Positions 11,460 through 26,800 of a stretch of DNA of 64,000 nucleotides are shown one piece after another. This DNA comes from Numida meleagris. Lineage: Eukaryota; Chordata; Aves; Galliformes; Numididae. Every line of letters begins with the position of its first letter. Positions within the stretch are counted from its first letter, which is position 1. The stretch covers positions 15,502,383 through 15,566,382 of the forward strand of contig NC_034414.1 in assembly GCF_002078875.1 (NCBI RefSeq). Direction: 5' to 3'. A program made the position numbers and the translations under genes. Under the pieces are notes generated by a model that made no database searches, was not told the DNA's origin, and saw only the letters and a list, made by a program, of their open reading frames with translations.

Positions 11460-14400
11460 CTTTGAGGAAGATGTTTTAAAAGAGTGTATCTGAGTAAAGC
11501 ACAAAGTATTTCAAATGTCAATCTCTTCAGCTTTGCAGATAAGCAGTGCACAGCAATTAAAAATTAAAAGCTCTATGAATCTAGTTGTTAGGCTTAGCCT
11601 CTACATTTCTGCATTTTGCTTAGGAAAGAGATTTTAAGGTTCAAATACAAAAATGTCATCTTGCAATATAGGTCATTATGTATGTGCCCAGCAGCCAAAA
11701 TCTTCTAAGAGTTGTATATTTCTGCTCTTCTCTAGTGTCAGCCAGCATGGCTGATACCTCAGTGCCCTGATCAGCAGCAGCCAAAGGCCTGGCCTCATTG
11801 TTGCACAAGACATTTTCTTACAAGCTGATTCACATGCTGTCTGCCTCTCTGTTACAAGCTGCTGTCTAGTCAGTGGCACAACACAGCGTATAGAGCTCAA
11901 AATGATTTTAAAGCTCACATGATGCGTTGTCCTGGGGTTCATACCCTCATTGCTTTCTTTCTCGCCATTGTCACAGGTTTGAAGATACACACTTCAGGAG
12001 CTCATGTTATAAATAAGATTTGTTTCAGGATTTTCCATCCAGTGTGTAAGACTGACAAATAGCAAGAGTGCTTTTATCAAGCCTAAAAATTCTACAGACT
12101 TTGGAGTTTATGGGAAAAGAAATATCATAAGAAAGGCATTTGTTTTCATAGTGTCAATAATGGAAACATAAAAAGTTGGGTTTTTTCAGTTATCCTGCAG
12201 AGGAAAGAGCCTCAAGAGCTTAAGCCTTAAGAAATTCATTATCCTTCCCCAGTTGAGTTCCACCACTAAATTAGTTGTATGGGGCCGCAAAGTAAATTTG
12301 GGGCCAACTGAAGTTGTCAAATGACATAATATCATACTGACACCCTGCTAATGGAAAAGTGAATAAAAAACCTTTCAGTTAATCCCTGCTGTTTTATGAG
12401 CTGTATTCTCCTAAGCACTTTCTCCTCTAAATCGTAGTTATCTATCAACTACCATTACAAAAGAACAGAACTGGAACATTTATGAGTTAACACATCCAAT
12501 GTAAAAACTGTATTTTCCTTTTACATGTTCAAAATTCATTGAAACACTTAAATATACTCAATGGCAACCTTATCAAGCAAAGCATTTAAGCACGCGCTTA
12601 ACCGCCACTAACTTTAATTAGTCTCAACTGTAGTGCATTCAGTCATCCCGCGTTGCAAAGTCATATCACTGAGGATGCAAAAACTTGCAGAAATATAACA
12701 GGTGAGGATGACCTATTCATGCAGCAGTGCTGATAAAAAGATCACAGAATCCCTAAAAACAGTGCTTACCAATGTTTCCATAATTTGGCAACTTGCCTAA
12801 ACTCTAATTCAAATTGAAGCATTATGAGTTGTACGCTGAGTTAAATGAGAGCACAGAGAAAATGTACAAGTTAGAAGAGGAAAAGGAATGGCTACGCGAC
12901 AATAAAAAGAGTATATCTCTTTGCAGGTTCGAGTTTTAATCGCTGCCAAAGGAAAAGCGTTAAAGCTTTTTCATCTGCTCCTCAAATGTCATTTCTAAAT
13001 GCACCTGGGATGACTGTAATGAAATCGATACAGTCCTAAAGAGGAATATATGCATCAGGTCTAGAATCAGAATGAATAAAATGAAGTTAAAGCTTTCAAA
13101 AAGAAGCAGAAATGGAAGAAAGCCGGATGTGCTCTGCAATCTCAGTTCTGTGGCCTCTGTAAAACAATACTTATTTTTTAACAACTTCAGAGCATAAACT
13201 GGGAAACAACCAGATCTGGAGGTCTAGATTCAATTTTTGTCACTTGTCACAAACATGTTACTAAATACTGAAAACAAAAGAAGCAAATGGTGAAATTTGG
13301 TCTTTTACATAATGTAAAAACTGAGATTTCTAGAAAGGAAAGAGAATCTACAGAGAATTTTACCCAAACCATCTGATGAGTTGCCAAGAGAAACTAAGAA
13401 TAACGAGGACCAAATAATGACTCCAGAAGCCACAGCTCAGTTCTTTGGTTTACCACAAATTTCCTGCACAAGAAATAATACAGATTATTTGTGTCTGTAG
13501 CATTATTGTCTCTCTTACAGACATTGAAAAGGTTTGGACTGAGATGTATAGAAATAATGAGATGACAGGGGTCATACAAAACCAAACACAAATAAAGAGA
13601 TTTCTTAAATAATACAAAGCCAAAAGAGGCATTATTTCTATTTTGTATTACTCAAGATGTTTTTAAAACATGTACTAACAGGCACAGTCTGCAGCAAAAT
13701 GGAAGTAAAAATATTTTTCTGTTGGATGTATAATCTATCTGTAGAAGTATGCAGATAGCACAGGGCTGGTTACTATAGAAACCCCTATAGTGCATATAGA
13801 TACATACTATAGTTGGAATGCAAAATTAGTTGTGTATCTAAAAGAGAAAATTGCTGATACTGGGGGAAAGAAAGAGCTAAAGCTGATATTCTTCCTCACA
13901 AAAGCTTCCAAGAAATAAAGAGTCTTGACTGCATAAGCCTATATCTGATTAAAAAATACTCTGAATAAAGGGTCTCCCATGATGCACACCGGCAGAAGCT
14001 AATCTTAGTTCTGAAAGTTGAAGCAGATCAGGAAAACAGTCCCTGGTTTATGCGCTGAAATGGGGGGAGGCTTGAGGATGTTGCTTTTACTCGTGTTTGA
14101 CTCTTTACATCCCAAGGCCAGTTTTAAGAGCATCCTTTCCGCAGATCCCAAATTGTGCTGATCTAATTTCACTGTGATAATGGCTAATTTTCCTGATGGA
14201 GACCTTTTCAAAGAGAAATTGGTTTCCTTGGTCTACGCAATCAAGTAGGTCTTCTTCCCCTGAAGATTACAGCTATTCCATACTCTCCCCTCCCATTTGT
14301 ACTTCTGATGTTCACTCATTTGCTCAGCAGCTGGTGGCACTAGAATGACACCGATACAAGGATACTTAGGGTTGTGGCCAATAATGCTCTGAAGTCTGTC

Positions 14401-14614
14401 AGATGGCAGGCAGAGGGCCAGAGGTACAGGTTAGTGGAAACGCCTGGAACAGCGCACTTCATTCCTTTGGTCCCATCACAGATGTGCCTGAAACCTGACC
14501 TGCCTTGAAAAAGTAATACCCTGAATCCTTTCAAAGACAAATATGCTGGACTGCAGACAGTCCCTCACATGGCCAGCTTGCTCCTTGAGCAGCTCAAGTC
14601 CTGCTCAGGAAGAA

Positions 14615-14800
14615 TATTAGGAAAAAATTCTGAGAAGGAGTGGTGAGGTAATGGAACAGGCTTCCCAGGGAGGTGGTGGAGTCATCAGGCCTGGAAGTGT
14701 TCAAGAACTGTGGAAATGTGGCACTGAGGGACATGGTGGTGATGGGTTGATGGCTGGACTAGATAATCTTAGAGGTCTTTTCCAACCTTAATGGTTCTGT
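14615..14800 (+). mobile_element. CR1 LINE 3' fragment (subfamily ending CCAACCTTAATG)
   Basis: Diagnostic blocks are GGAACAGGCTTCCCAGGGAGG, TGGTGGAGTCATCAGGCCTGG, AAGTGTTCAAGAAC, GGTGGTGATGGGTTGATGG, and the terminus GATAATCTTAGAGGTCTTTTCCAACCTTAATGG split by point changes. The tail differs from the copies at 1755 and 33965, so it belongs to a different CR1 subfamily. It is 5'-truncated and moderately diverged. Confidence 0.93.
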
Positions 14801-17800
14801 AAATTGAGTCTTCTCCAGCAGGCACAGGAAGGTTTCAGGAAGCAGTAGGACTTTCACACAATATCCCAGCTCCTAAAAGCTAGGAAGCACTGTGACAGAC
14901 TCCAGCATAACTCTCATATCGGAATGAGGCACAAAAAACTTGTCACTGATATTTACTAACAGGCTTCTAAAGATTCATGGTAGTGGTAAAGCTAAAGAGA
15001 CTTCCACAGTGCAGGATAATAACATTCTACAGCATCAATCAACGAAAGCAACGTAAAGGGGGAGCTTAGTATTTGGAATAAAATGAACTACGTAACATCT
15101 GGAATACTAGGTGAAGGTATTAAGGCCTCACATACAAAAGAAAATTGTGCAGTGAAGGACCGGTTCAGATCACTCCGATGCTATTCTTTCTTCTCCTTTT
15201 CCCTCTATGTGGCCTACCCATTGCCAACCATTGCCATGTTTTGCTGTGAAAACCCCATTACTCTCTGGGATGGAATTTCACCTTTTGACTGCTCTAAGAG
15301 CTCACTGGCAAAATGAATGCACACAGTCTCTATATTCTTTCCTGTATTAAAAAAGCAAAACCACCCCAACCAGGGCACCCAAGATATAAATATAGCTCCA
15401 TGTTGGACAGCCAAGCATACCAGCAGTAGCAACGCTAATGCAATTTGAAATGCATTATGACCCAGTAAGACCTTCCTTTACTGAGGTTTAGCTATTTACT
15501 GAGACAGGGAGAATGATCAAATTTGTGCACCACCACGAGCTTTTAATGAAAAGTCTTTTTGAAATAGTCCCATCAATAAATAGTTCACATGGCCTTAGGA
15601 AGGGTTTCTGCCACTTTTAGGATCGATGCCCTAATCAATAACAGAGTTGTGAGCAATAATCACACCCAAATGATAAGCAGCCTCACTTCACAAAGCTCAT
15701 CTGCTTTCACTGAATGCCATCAGAAAGCCAAGGAAAAAGTGTTCCAAATCTTTTATGGATTCTTTTAAATGGATTGTTAATAATATTTGTACAGGCAAAC
15801 AAAGTATTAACTACCATCACAATTGCCTAACAATGCCATGTAAGCAGTCCCTTGTAACAAAACCAGCATTACGCCCAGAATAGCATCTCTCACTGCAATA
15901 GTCCAAATATCTCGTCAAGACAACTATTCTAATTGGGTGGGAGTACAAGAGAAAGCAAAGATTATTCCCTTGTTTTATGTTAGCAATTTTTAATGATTGT
16001 TTATTTATATTAGGCTTTGCTATGCAATAGCACATCTGAGACTTTTCTGCACTCTTACTGGTGCTATTTATATACAATTGTCGTATCCCAAGCCACTTCC
16101 AAGCACGGGCAGCACGCCATCAGTAATGAATGCCACCTCAAATAATCTTTTTTTCTGCACTAGTTATCCCCAAAGGAAACACTACAGTCTTCTCTTATCA
16201 CCAACTAACTATCTGCTATGGAAGGATTTCAGCTGTTTTGGAATAAACACATTTAAACAGATCTCTGATCAGCAATGCCACTGGAACATACAGAAAGGAG
16301 AGCCCACAGCATCCCTTGCCTTCATATTTTATTTGGCTTTATCTGTTTTGGGGAATCCACTGAAGTGAGCACAAAGATTACGAAGTAAAAATAAGTATAA
16401 ACCACTCTCACTGGGACTGTATAAACAACAAGCGTGCACCGCAGGCTACCTAACAGTGCCCTTCTAGTCTTATAAATAGCATTGTCAGCATCTGAACTGC
16501 TGAAGACTTCTGGAATAAATCCCTCCTCCCTTTGTCACATGCTACAGGATACAACACAGAAAGACTGCGAATATTTCTTTTAACTTCAGATCTGTGCAAC
16601 TAACTTTTGGATGTCTAAGGTGGCCTGCATATGACTGATGTCACTTTAGATGTCAAAGCTATTAGTAGTGTCTAAAGATCAATGTACCTTAGTCTAAGCC
16701 CATCTTTATCAGCACCATTAGTGGCACTGATAGGAACTCCCCTGACCACACCCACAGCCCAGAAAGGACCAGACATCTGTAAAGGTCACTGCAGCCTAGG
16801 GCAGCCCCACCTCTGATCAATGCAGAGATGGCAGGGGAGATCAACAGCAAATCCCTCTGCTGCCCTGCTTCCTAAAAGACAGATCTGAGATAATTCTCAC
16901 TGCAAATGACAGGTCATGAAATTTCATGATCCTCCCTCAGGTGATTTGGTAATTAACTCATCTACTCTTATTAATTAAAATTACATATTGCTTTTTTTTC
17001 TACCTTATGGTAAGATCATGCTATCGTATAGCTATTAAAGCCCCATGAGTGTGCAAATACACACAGAGCATGAGGAATCAAATCCTCCCAGTTTAGCAAA
17101 TGGAAAGCATTCCACTGTACACGTTCTTGCACTGCCCGTCACACGTGTTGCTTGGCAGCTCTTAATAAAGGAGGATGACTGACACGAATTTATAGCTTAT
17201 TACTTTGCCCCCTCACGTTATAAATTCATGAAACAGTTGTAGTTTATTGCATTTTTATGTGTGTCAATTTTATTTACATACTCTCTCTTGCCATTAGAGG
17301 GGAAAAAAGCTTTTGGGTTTCTGGAGATTCTCAATCACGCTGTGCTGGGGCCCGAAATGGGATGGAAACAAAGACTTCTGGTTCATCTAAAAATAAACCG
17401 CCACCTCAAACTCTTTCTCAGCACAACCTTCCATCATAAAGCACTGCTACATAAATACAGCTTTATAAATTATGTATCTTAAGTCTTCGTGTGCTCACAG
17501 CAGTTTACCAATAAACGTTTGGTGATACCTTCTAAAAAAAAAAACAGTCATAAAATCATTGCCAGTGATGATAAATGATTACAGCTTAATAACAGTCAAG
17601 CTGACAAAGCTGAAATGTCCACAGGGTGTACTGCAATTCAAATGCCACAGGTGGAAAAATAAAAAGCTTTCAAATATAAATGTTACAGCCTTCAGCAGAG
17701 AGGAAAACTAGAGAAAGGTTTTATGACACCAGGCTGCGTACAAACTCTAGGATGTCCCCCAAAACAAAATGGCAGAAATTCAGTGCAAATTTAATAGGCA

Positions 17801-20800
17801 AGGAAGTAAACCTGCTTCAGGACAGAGACAGCAGCAATGTGTCTGTGGTTGGCGGGAGAGCACTGACGAGAAAATAAAATTATAGAGAGATGTGGGATAA
17901 GAAAAGGCAGTAAAATGCTGAAAAGCATAACTTTATTCAAACAAGAAGAGGATATCTTGGATACTAAACTCTATTCTTGAGTTAACTAGAACTTCAGAGT
18001 CTATGGATTGGAAGGAAGAAGGGGTCAACAAGACTCTTATTCGAAGTTCAGGCTAAAAACAGTATTTGTGAATCAAGGGAAAAATCTTTTTAAATATCTC
18101 ATCATCAGGCCACTTACAGTCTGCAGCTGTACTGTAAAGAACCTGCTTATAATTAATGACCCTTAGCCACTTAAAGCTAAATGACTGATTTCAAATTGCG
18201 AACGAGCAGCTGAGTAATGAGAGAATGTCTCAAGATGATTTCAGCAATCTCCATACCAATTCTGATAACCGTTTAACAGGCAAAACACAACCAAAGGGAC
18301 AGAAAGCTCTTGTTGGAGCTTTGCTTTAACAGCTTGCCTTCAAACAACACAGTGAATACATAAGAGCCATCACTTCAGTATTTTTTCTGGCATTTCAGTC
18401 CAGCAGGTTCTCTCGCTCCACCAATGGCAGGTAAGCTTTCTTTATCGAATGACAGCAATGCTTGTTGCTTAATCTAGAATGAGGAGATCTTACCTGGCAT
18501 GTGGCACATCTCAAGAACCATGCTACCACAATGGACTTTTCCCAGGAAAACAGCAAAAAAATTATCTAATTTTCAGTCCAGCTCCTCCCTTTCCCACATC
18601 TCTCTAGGAGTGTGTATGGCCATTGCGATGTTTGTTCACAAAAGAAAAGGACAGGTATGGAAGAAAGTACTGCAAGACGCAAAAAATAAGTAGGATGAAT
18701 GAGAGTTTTCAAATAAAACTGGAAAGATAAAGGAGAGAAACACAAAGAAAAATCCTTTGAGTAAATAGCCTACTCTGTTTAGTTCCAGTGATCTGGATGA
18801 AGATTCCCTCACCATCCTTCTCCTTCCATCCTGAGATATGCAATCTCAGCAATTTTTGCTATTTTACAGGAAGCCTGCATTCATCCCTACACTGAAAACT
18901 TGCCGTGTTCACTGAACCAAAACCCCCTCCTGCTCAATGACTGATTTGCTTATGGAGGGAGAATGAAGCTCAAAGAAACCATTTGCACGCACTTGGTAGA
19001 GAAAACGGGCAGAAAGGTATCTCCAGCCCAAGGGACAGAAAGCTGCCGGATTATGTAAAGACACCTGATGCTAGAAAACATTTCCCACTTACTCTCAGGA
19101 GGCTTTTGCCATCCAAGCTATCTGATGCTATGGATTCAATGATATGCTATCTGGAAATCATCCTTCAAATTTTTTGGACAGCCTCCAAAAAACAGACCTG
19201 CCAGTAGTCTTCCTATCTACTTCAGCCACACCACAACTATGGGAGAAGCATTATCTCTACAAAGCAGCTGACGTGTTGCCACTCTCTCCCAGGGTCAGGG
19301 GTGTTACTTTGAGACAGATAATATGCGAGATGCATGGTCTCGCTTTTCAGCCAGTACCTCTCTTTCCATCCCTAAAAACCTCCCTCAGATGCCACCAGCA
19401 TCACCTATACCCTGTGCAGCTGTTCCATGCTGGACCTTGACCCACGATGGAGCAGGAAACAAAGCTGTAAGTGCCACTGTAGAGGCATATGAATTTGCTC
19501 AAGTAAGTCTGCAATTTGACAGAACATCTGTCTTACTGGTTCAAAATTCCAGTGAATAAACTGTGTTCAGGAAGGAGATAACAAACTAACAAAGAAAATA
19601 CAGATCTGGAAGCAGAAAAAACTTGGAGGAAAGCTCCTGAGAAAGCCTTCCTTTCACTGCAGTAGCATGGGGAAAGCTGATGAAAATATGATGTCACCAC
19701 ACTCCTTTATTTTAAGGGAGAACGCGGCTGTTGGCAAGCTGCTGTCTGGGTAATTGCTTCCTCCTTGGTCCGGTGAATCTGAGATTTGTTGTCAGCCTTC
19801 CAGGGGCAGGGAAAAGCTCATCTATCTCTTCCATTTTATCAGGATGAAATGGCCACGGGATTTGCTCAGTTGCGCAGCATTAGAGTGAATGATTACAAAG
19901 AAGTGCTAAAGCACCACCAAGACACGCGGTGCTGCCAGGGCTGTGCATTACTCCTCTCTGACAAAAACTAGTTCTTAAAAGAATAATTATCCTAAGTTGT
20001 AATTTTTAATAGCTGTGGGTGGTGCAACCAGCTAAAACTAGGTTCTGAAATACTAGCTTCTTAAATAAATACTCCTGTCAGGACCTCCAAGTGATCAAAG
20101 CATGACACCATTTCCAGAGAGCTCAATGTGGTATTGAAGTCAGCTCTCTTCAGGCCTTCTATGTAAAACGTCATCCTGCTCTCACGAGCCCACTAAAAGC
20201 ACAGTCAGGCTTACCTTGACAGCTTTGTACACAGAATTATGGGTGTTCAGCATGCCTGCACAGACTCACACATTAGAATAGGCAGAGTAGAAGAGATTTT
20301 AGAGAGAAAGAGGCAACAGCTTGCCATGCAGTGAAATCTCCTTCTTCAGGAGTCACCTCCCCAGGCAGCACTCCTGTTAAAAAAGGTTCGCATTTGGGAG
20401 AGAGCCGATTCTGTCACGTTTACTTTCACTTAATAGACAAGTTCAGTGGAGCCTTGCAGGTGGTACAATATTTTTCAGACTGAAGTGGAAAAAGCACTGG
20501 CTTAGGAAGGAATCCTACAGCTTTGTTTTACTCTAAATACATTCAAAATCAAGGCCTTCCCCTTTAAATCAATGCAATCCAGGACAAAGCGCACAGTGAG
20601 TCTGCAAGGGCTGCGAGTAGCTAGGAATGTCCCCAAACCCCCATGATGCCAGTGACACAACAGCACTTGGCACTTAGCGTATTGAATGTACTTCAGGGCT
20701 TTCAACAAGTAAAACTTTCAACTTCCCTTGCTCTTAAATTGGCAAAACAAGCATACTGTTCCCTTAAAGCCAGCCAGAAATGGGAAATTAACTCTGACAA

Positions 20801-23800
20801 GGGGGGACAAGAGGCTCACGGTGAAAATTCCCCTACCTCCTACCCAAGAGCGGCTCTTGGAAAGCCAGGCTTATTACAAACACAATTGACTCACAATGAA
20901 ACTTTGCTATAGGGCAAGAAAACCAAAGGCAGAAAAATAATTTCTCTCTGCACAGCATCTGCTTGCTGACTTTATTGCCGTTGCCAACTCAAACTGCTGA
21001 ATTAAATAGTGGCAATATTTGTACGGGCAGGAGAAACACTCAGCATCACTAAGTGAGAAACTGTGTTCCTCTCTTTCTGCATCCATTTCTGTCTTTTGCA
21101 GAACGAACCCTCCAAAGTTCTGCCAGGAAAAGAGTCAACTTTTCTCAAGGTGCCTCAAAGCACACACACAACAGCTCTGCACACAGGCTCAGGCAGAAGA
21201 ATTTCAACATGGGGTTAAGCAGGTGCCAAACACTTTGTGCAAAACTCAGCTGGTACCTTCTCCAAACTGATGGCCACAGGGAAGCAGGAGGCTGCCTAGC
21301 TCTGCGGTTGGAGCACTGACCAGAGACTGCTCATTGCCTCTCGGTTATTATACGGTTATTATCCCTGAGCTGCTTTGGAGACATTACAAGAGCGTTCCAC
21401 CGCATCCTGTGCAGTGCTCAGCCCCAATCATTACGTTGTACCTCTGCAAACGTTCACTACAGTCTGTTACTGATGGCACTGGCTCATTCTTGGGTGCCAG
21501 AATGGCTTACCACCACCTGTCCCACAGCAAACAGATTGATGCAAGGGCAGCCAAAGTCCTTCTGGCATTGACTGGGGAAAAACATCAGCCAGGCAACAGA
21601 TAGAGGGAGTCTGCAGCAATTCCAGCCTCATCTGACCCATGTGAGGCACTTCAACAAGTTTCACTCCATGAAGGCAATTTCTATATGATGCCGGATGGGC
21701 ACAGCGAGGGGGACGAACCACTGAAGCGTAACACACTGCACCAGGCATGTCATCTACCTTGATGAAGTAGAGATTATTATACAAGAGTGTTATTCACAGC
21801 TGCATTCCACACAGGCTTCCCTGGATGTTACATGTGCCCTCCTCCCTCAGGTCCCCTCTGCTACCTGTGGTCTCTGCTGTCTGTGCTGTAAGAGGTAAAC
21901 CTGCAGCTGGGCAGACCAGGTGAGAAAAAAGTAAAGTAGTCTAAGTCTGTCCCTGCAATGCAAATCACAAAGAGTAGCGGCCCATGCAATATAAGGAAGC
22001 TATGCAAACATGCACAAACCTTTCCTTACATGACATACTTTCCCCTTCACCTGAGATGTAGGGAGCATAGCAACTAGTAATGTAGGAAAGCAAAATACAG
22101 GCCCCTTAACTGTCTTCAATTAAAAGAACTGTTGTCAATTCTATGCAACTTGCTAACTTTCTACAGATAAACCAGAAACAAGACAGCAGAGCATGTGCAG
22201 TGAGATCAGTGGTTTGGAAAATTTGGTCAACTCATACAATCACATTCTGTAAATGAGAAGAGTCTGAAGCAGTAAGAGAGCCTCTCCAGTGCTCTCCGGG
22301 GGAGAAGCAGCAGCATGAAGTGTAATGAAGGTAAAATAATTGAATCTCTCTTTTTTTTATTTTTAAATTCCACTTTCTGAGTTTGTTCATAAAGAATATC
22401 AAACCAAAACAGGCCTAATTTATAATGCTGGCTGGCTCTATTGACAAAGTTTTGCCTCTTGAAAGACTCCTGCTTGGATTAGCTCGAGCATTTGTAAAGA
22501 AGAAAAGAATGAGGCAGCTCTCTCTCTTTTCCCAATGTATCCTCTCTTGCTGTTTCAAATCAGGTGTAAAAAACGGATGCACGTATGAATTGCATATTTG
22601 GGCAGGCTAGAGAAAGCCAGTAAGAGCAAATCTTTTTGTGCTTTTTGCCAGCTGTACCTGGAAGTGAATTACAAAGAAGGAATGGACGGAAAAGGCAACA
22701 TTGCCACAGTCAGGTCTCTCTTGCAGAACTACACCCAAACCTCCTCTGACTTCTGGATGAGGTTCCCAGTCATTTTGCCTTATCAATGTTTTATGGGATC
22801 CCACCACTACACGGTACTTATAAAGCAATCTTTTCCAAAACAAAAGGGTGATGGTAAAGACAAACTCCTCAACCATCCTAAACTCCTTGAAGGTCTTTTC
22901 TTCTCCATCCTAGCACTGCACCCACTTGCAGGTGCTAGGACTATTTTTAAAATGCAGAAATATCTCCAGATAACTGAGCAGGGAAGCTCCTATTGAGTTT
23001 TTTATGATGTGTACTCCCAGTACCATAGAGACTCTTGTCAGTTCTGACCACAGGATCAACCTGCGCATAAATATGCCAAGAGTGTTATGACTATTTACTG
23101 GTGTAAGCGCTTTCCCTGGAAGGAAGCTGATGCAAGCAGTTACCATATGTCACCATAACATGCCCCCGTAAAAGCACACAGATCCAGAAGACTGCTGGGC
23201 CTCTCTACAACAGAACCTGTTCACCCTTTGTTCATCTTCTCTTTTTGTTGAGGGAGAGAGAAAGGAAGAAACGATCGTGTATTTTATTCCTATCCCGTGT
23301 TTTCAGTCTTGTTCATTCTGTTTCTAATATTATTTTACTATCCTTCTGGAAAAAGTAAAGATGGGCAGAAGACCTCTTCATTCTGTTGCCACAACAATGG
23401 CATTAAAAATAAAAACCCTACAATTGACAGCAGAGAGTAGTATATAAAAATATAACAACAACAAAATTCAGCCACACTGGAGCTGAGGCGCAGCTTTTCT
23501 CTGCACAGAAGTTTTGCAGCCCCGTTGTTTCTGAAGGCAGCCACCCAAGTCGGAGCTCCTGGCACAGCCTTGGCTAGCCCATTTCCATTCAGGAAATGCC
23601 TGACTCTCATAAAAACCCACGCACTCTAACACACAAATGTAGAAAAAAACAGTCAGGGGAACAACAAGTAAGAGACTACCTGTATGATATTAAGCACACA
23701 AACCTGAGTTTTATGTGCGTGCAGCTGGGCAAAAGAAGACAGATCAATATAACAGAATAGATCCTCCACAGATGTAAATTGTACAGCTCTGAAAGTTCAC

Positions 23801-26800
23801 CAAATTTACACCTGGGACTGCTGTTTTTATCAGCCCTGCTTCACTACCCGTTTTCTATTCCGGGCCCCTACTTTTTCCTGTGTCCATCTAAGTGAGCAGT
23901 TCTCAGCTGTACAAATAACATTGCCAAAATGAGCTTTCCCCCATTATCTCTGTGGTTGTTTCCCTACTCTCTGCAATTATCACTGTCACCTCTTGGCCAT
24001 TCTGCATCCTGATTCTTTTATCCTACTTGCATCTTCCTTTACCACACTGCTCAGCTCCTCCTCCTGATTCAAAGCAAAAAAAAAAAAAAAATCAAAAAAT
24101 CCCAAACCTTGCATTTTATACAAAATCTTATTCATCCTTTCTCATTCTTGACATTAGCAACTCATACAACTTGTGTACACTCTTCACATGAATCGTCCTC
24201 TCAAGGAATTTTAACAACAGCCCACCAAAGATAGATGTTTACTTGTCATTATTATCCTTACAATCCCTTTGCCCCACTACACCAGTCTTGAGCAGGTAAT
24301 CGGTGTCACGCATCCAGGGAACATTGTCTGTTAAAATTACAAAGGAAGCCAATCAAAACTGACAGCATATGTTCTCCTAAATAACTCTGGCATTTGTAAT
24401 CAAACACTGAAAAGCCAAAAGGTTGTCAAGCAAATGCAAAAGGTGATCGCAGACGATGTAAGGGAACGTTATCACCAAAACGGTCACTTCAGAGAACTCA
24501 GAGCAATCAGCTGGCTGTGGCTGGGTAACGCTGTATTGTTATAAAGCACTTACGTGCAGATCCCCCTCACTATGCCCCAAAGCCCATTTGCAGACATCCA
24601 CACAACTCAGCAGAACACAGCAGAGATGTCCTACTGAAAGCCTGGCTATGCTATGCAACTTGCTGCTTTGGCACTTGATGGGCAAGAGCGCTTGAGACGA
24701 AGATCCTCAGATCCTTTTTCTATTGCTCTGCAAGTTTCTCTACTAATAACAAGTTCTAAATTTTTCTGGAAGGAAACTATTGAAGAGTAAAGTTAGGAAA
24801 TCAAAGAGGTGAATCTGCCAACGCCTGAAGAATCAACACATCCACACCTCTGTATGTGCTGCACCTTCCTGACCTATGCAATACCTACAAGCTTACAACT
24901 GAAAGCAAATAACTTTATTGCTAGTAAAGCTTCTTTTCTATTTTTCATTCACCTAACTACATTAGAAGTCACTCACATCATACAGTAAAGAAATCACGTG
25001 TTATAATGCCATCTCCCTTCTAAAGTAATGAGTCACTGATGAAGCAAACATCTGCCATCTGGCTAGAAGATGCATGGTTGCTTGGGCACGACAACACCAA
25101 GAGGTTCAAAAATGCTGGCTACAGGTTCCTGTCTGTTCTGAAAGCTCACATTCCAGGCCTTGCAATAATTTCCACTACCTCACACAATTACAAAGGATGG
25201 AAAAGTTAACACCACGCCTGCCTGAAGGCCTCAGTGTCCCAAGTCATGACACCTACACAAAATAACAACCACGGTTGTGTTACGCTAATGAAACGACTAA
25301 AATAACTACAGAGCATGAAAGGACAAGGGAGCAGTGAACGTGCCATTGGGTCTGTTGGTACAATACAATAATACCTGAATAACTGAAGGGATGAAGCATA
25401 CTGTAGAAATAGAAGCAATTTCCCTTATCAGCTTTTTCTAGTAGGATTCCCTCAGGGACCTGCAGAAATTAAAAATTATGATTGCGCTTTCGGAAAGCCA
25501 GAGGTAAGCACACAGATATCCTGGCTGACATTTTCAACAACCAACCTATTGCCTGATGGAAGTATTCAGCTTTGGCTCCTTCTCTCAAGCAAGCAGCTGA
25601 TGGCACAGCCTGTCGCAGAAAGGGTTTGTGAGTATAAATGAGCAATACAGATTTGAAAACAATAGTGCTAGCAGAGAAGGCAGCCCAGATGTATTTTGAT
25701 GCTAAATGGGAGGAGAGCAGGGGAGGACAGAGTCTCAGACCCACTGCTCCAGTAACTTCTCTACCACAGTCTACAAGGAGATCTCAGCATTGTTTTGTGA
25801 AAAATGAAACACTGCTGTTGCGTTGTGATGGTTTTTTTTTTTGTTTAAGAGAACGTTTATGAAATGTTTTTGAATTGTTATTAATCATTGAGGGACAATC
25901 GCATTTTCCTGCATAGCAGTAGGAGATGCGTGTATGCAGGAGAGGCCCAGGGTACGCAGCTTGCTGTACAGTTAGATGTAGCAAGCACCCACACAGCTCC
26001 CTGCTCCTGCACCACAGACAGCGGCAGTAGCTGAGGTCTGTGAAACCTGAGGTAGGTCAGCCAGTAGATGTCTATGGGTAGCAGGACAGAAACATACCTC
26101 ACTCCTGAATCTTTCAACAGGTAAGCTACAGAAAACAGGAATTTTAATGTTGCAACCCCATTTCAGGTTTTCAGCTCTCATGGAAGGAAAAGAGCTTCTG
26201 CAATCACAAAGTCAGCATTGCACCAAACCCACTGCGTTAGCAGCATACCTTTATAAGTACAAGAAAATGAAGGGAAGAAACATATCCCCCAAAGAAATCA
26301 CATCCTTATTAACCAGAAGAATCCATTCTTAGCTGTGAAGTTTCCAAGGTACTTGCTAAATAATTAGATAAAGCTTTGTGTGATGAGACATTTCTCTGAT
26401 AGGCCAGCCTCACCACTGCAACACCAGCCCCAGGTTTCCATTGGAGCATGCTGAGATAAGCAGGCACAATAGCAGATTGCCACTGAGATACCAGCTCTAT
26501 TCCAAGAATTCAGTGGCTGCAATCAGTGTATTTTTATTACCTTTATAATCTCCAACTCTTAAAAGGCTTCCCAAGACAAATGAATGAGAAAAAGCCCCGC
26601 ACACCACATGCAAGATTTGCATTACTGCAGCTATCTGAGGGAGAAAAAAGCCAGAGATGAAGTGGTAGAAACGAGCACTCCGCTCTCAATTCCTACTCCA
26701 GCATCTCATCTGTGAGGCTGTTCTTCTCTCAGAAAGCTGTAGCCACAGGCTTGTTCAGCATTAAACAGGTGGTTTCCATCACTCATTTGCACACACGGAT

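Larger units (their letters stand above)
4831..14614 (-). other. Upstream intron, mostly unique sequence
   Basis: Nearly 10 kb of AT-rich, repeat-poor DNA. It holds an A-rich patch (7807-7840), a T17 run (10316-10332), an A-rich patch (10566-10598), a small inverted repeat (13772-13791) and the long open frame described separately. No exon with a recognisable domain and no first coding exon of a tetraspanin (expected to encode a short N-terminus leading into TM1 and ending in Phe-Trp at a donor) was found by eye on the minus strand. Confidence 0.5.

Noticed and set aside
13085..13385. TGG/GTAAAA on the minus strand near 13360, considered as the first coding exon ending Phe-Trp
   Set aside because: The preceding codons do not give a tetraspanin TM1 N-terminus (no Lys-Tyr-Leu-Met or Phe-Asn-Leu pattern).
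13772..13791. ACTATAG / CTATAGT 7-bp inverted repeat with a 6-nt spacer
   Set aside because: Too short to distinguish from chance in AT-rich sequence. No target duplication or element body was seen.
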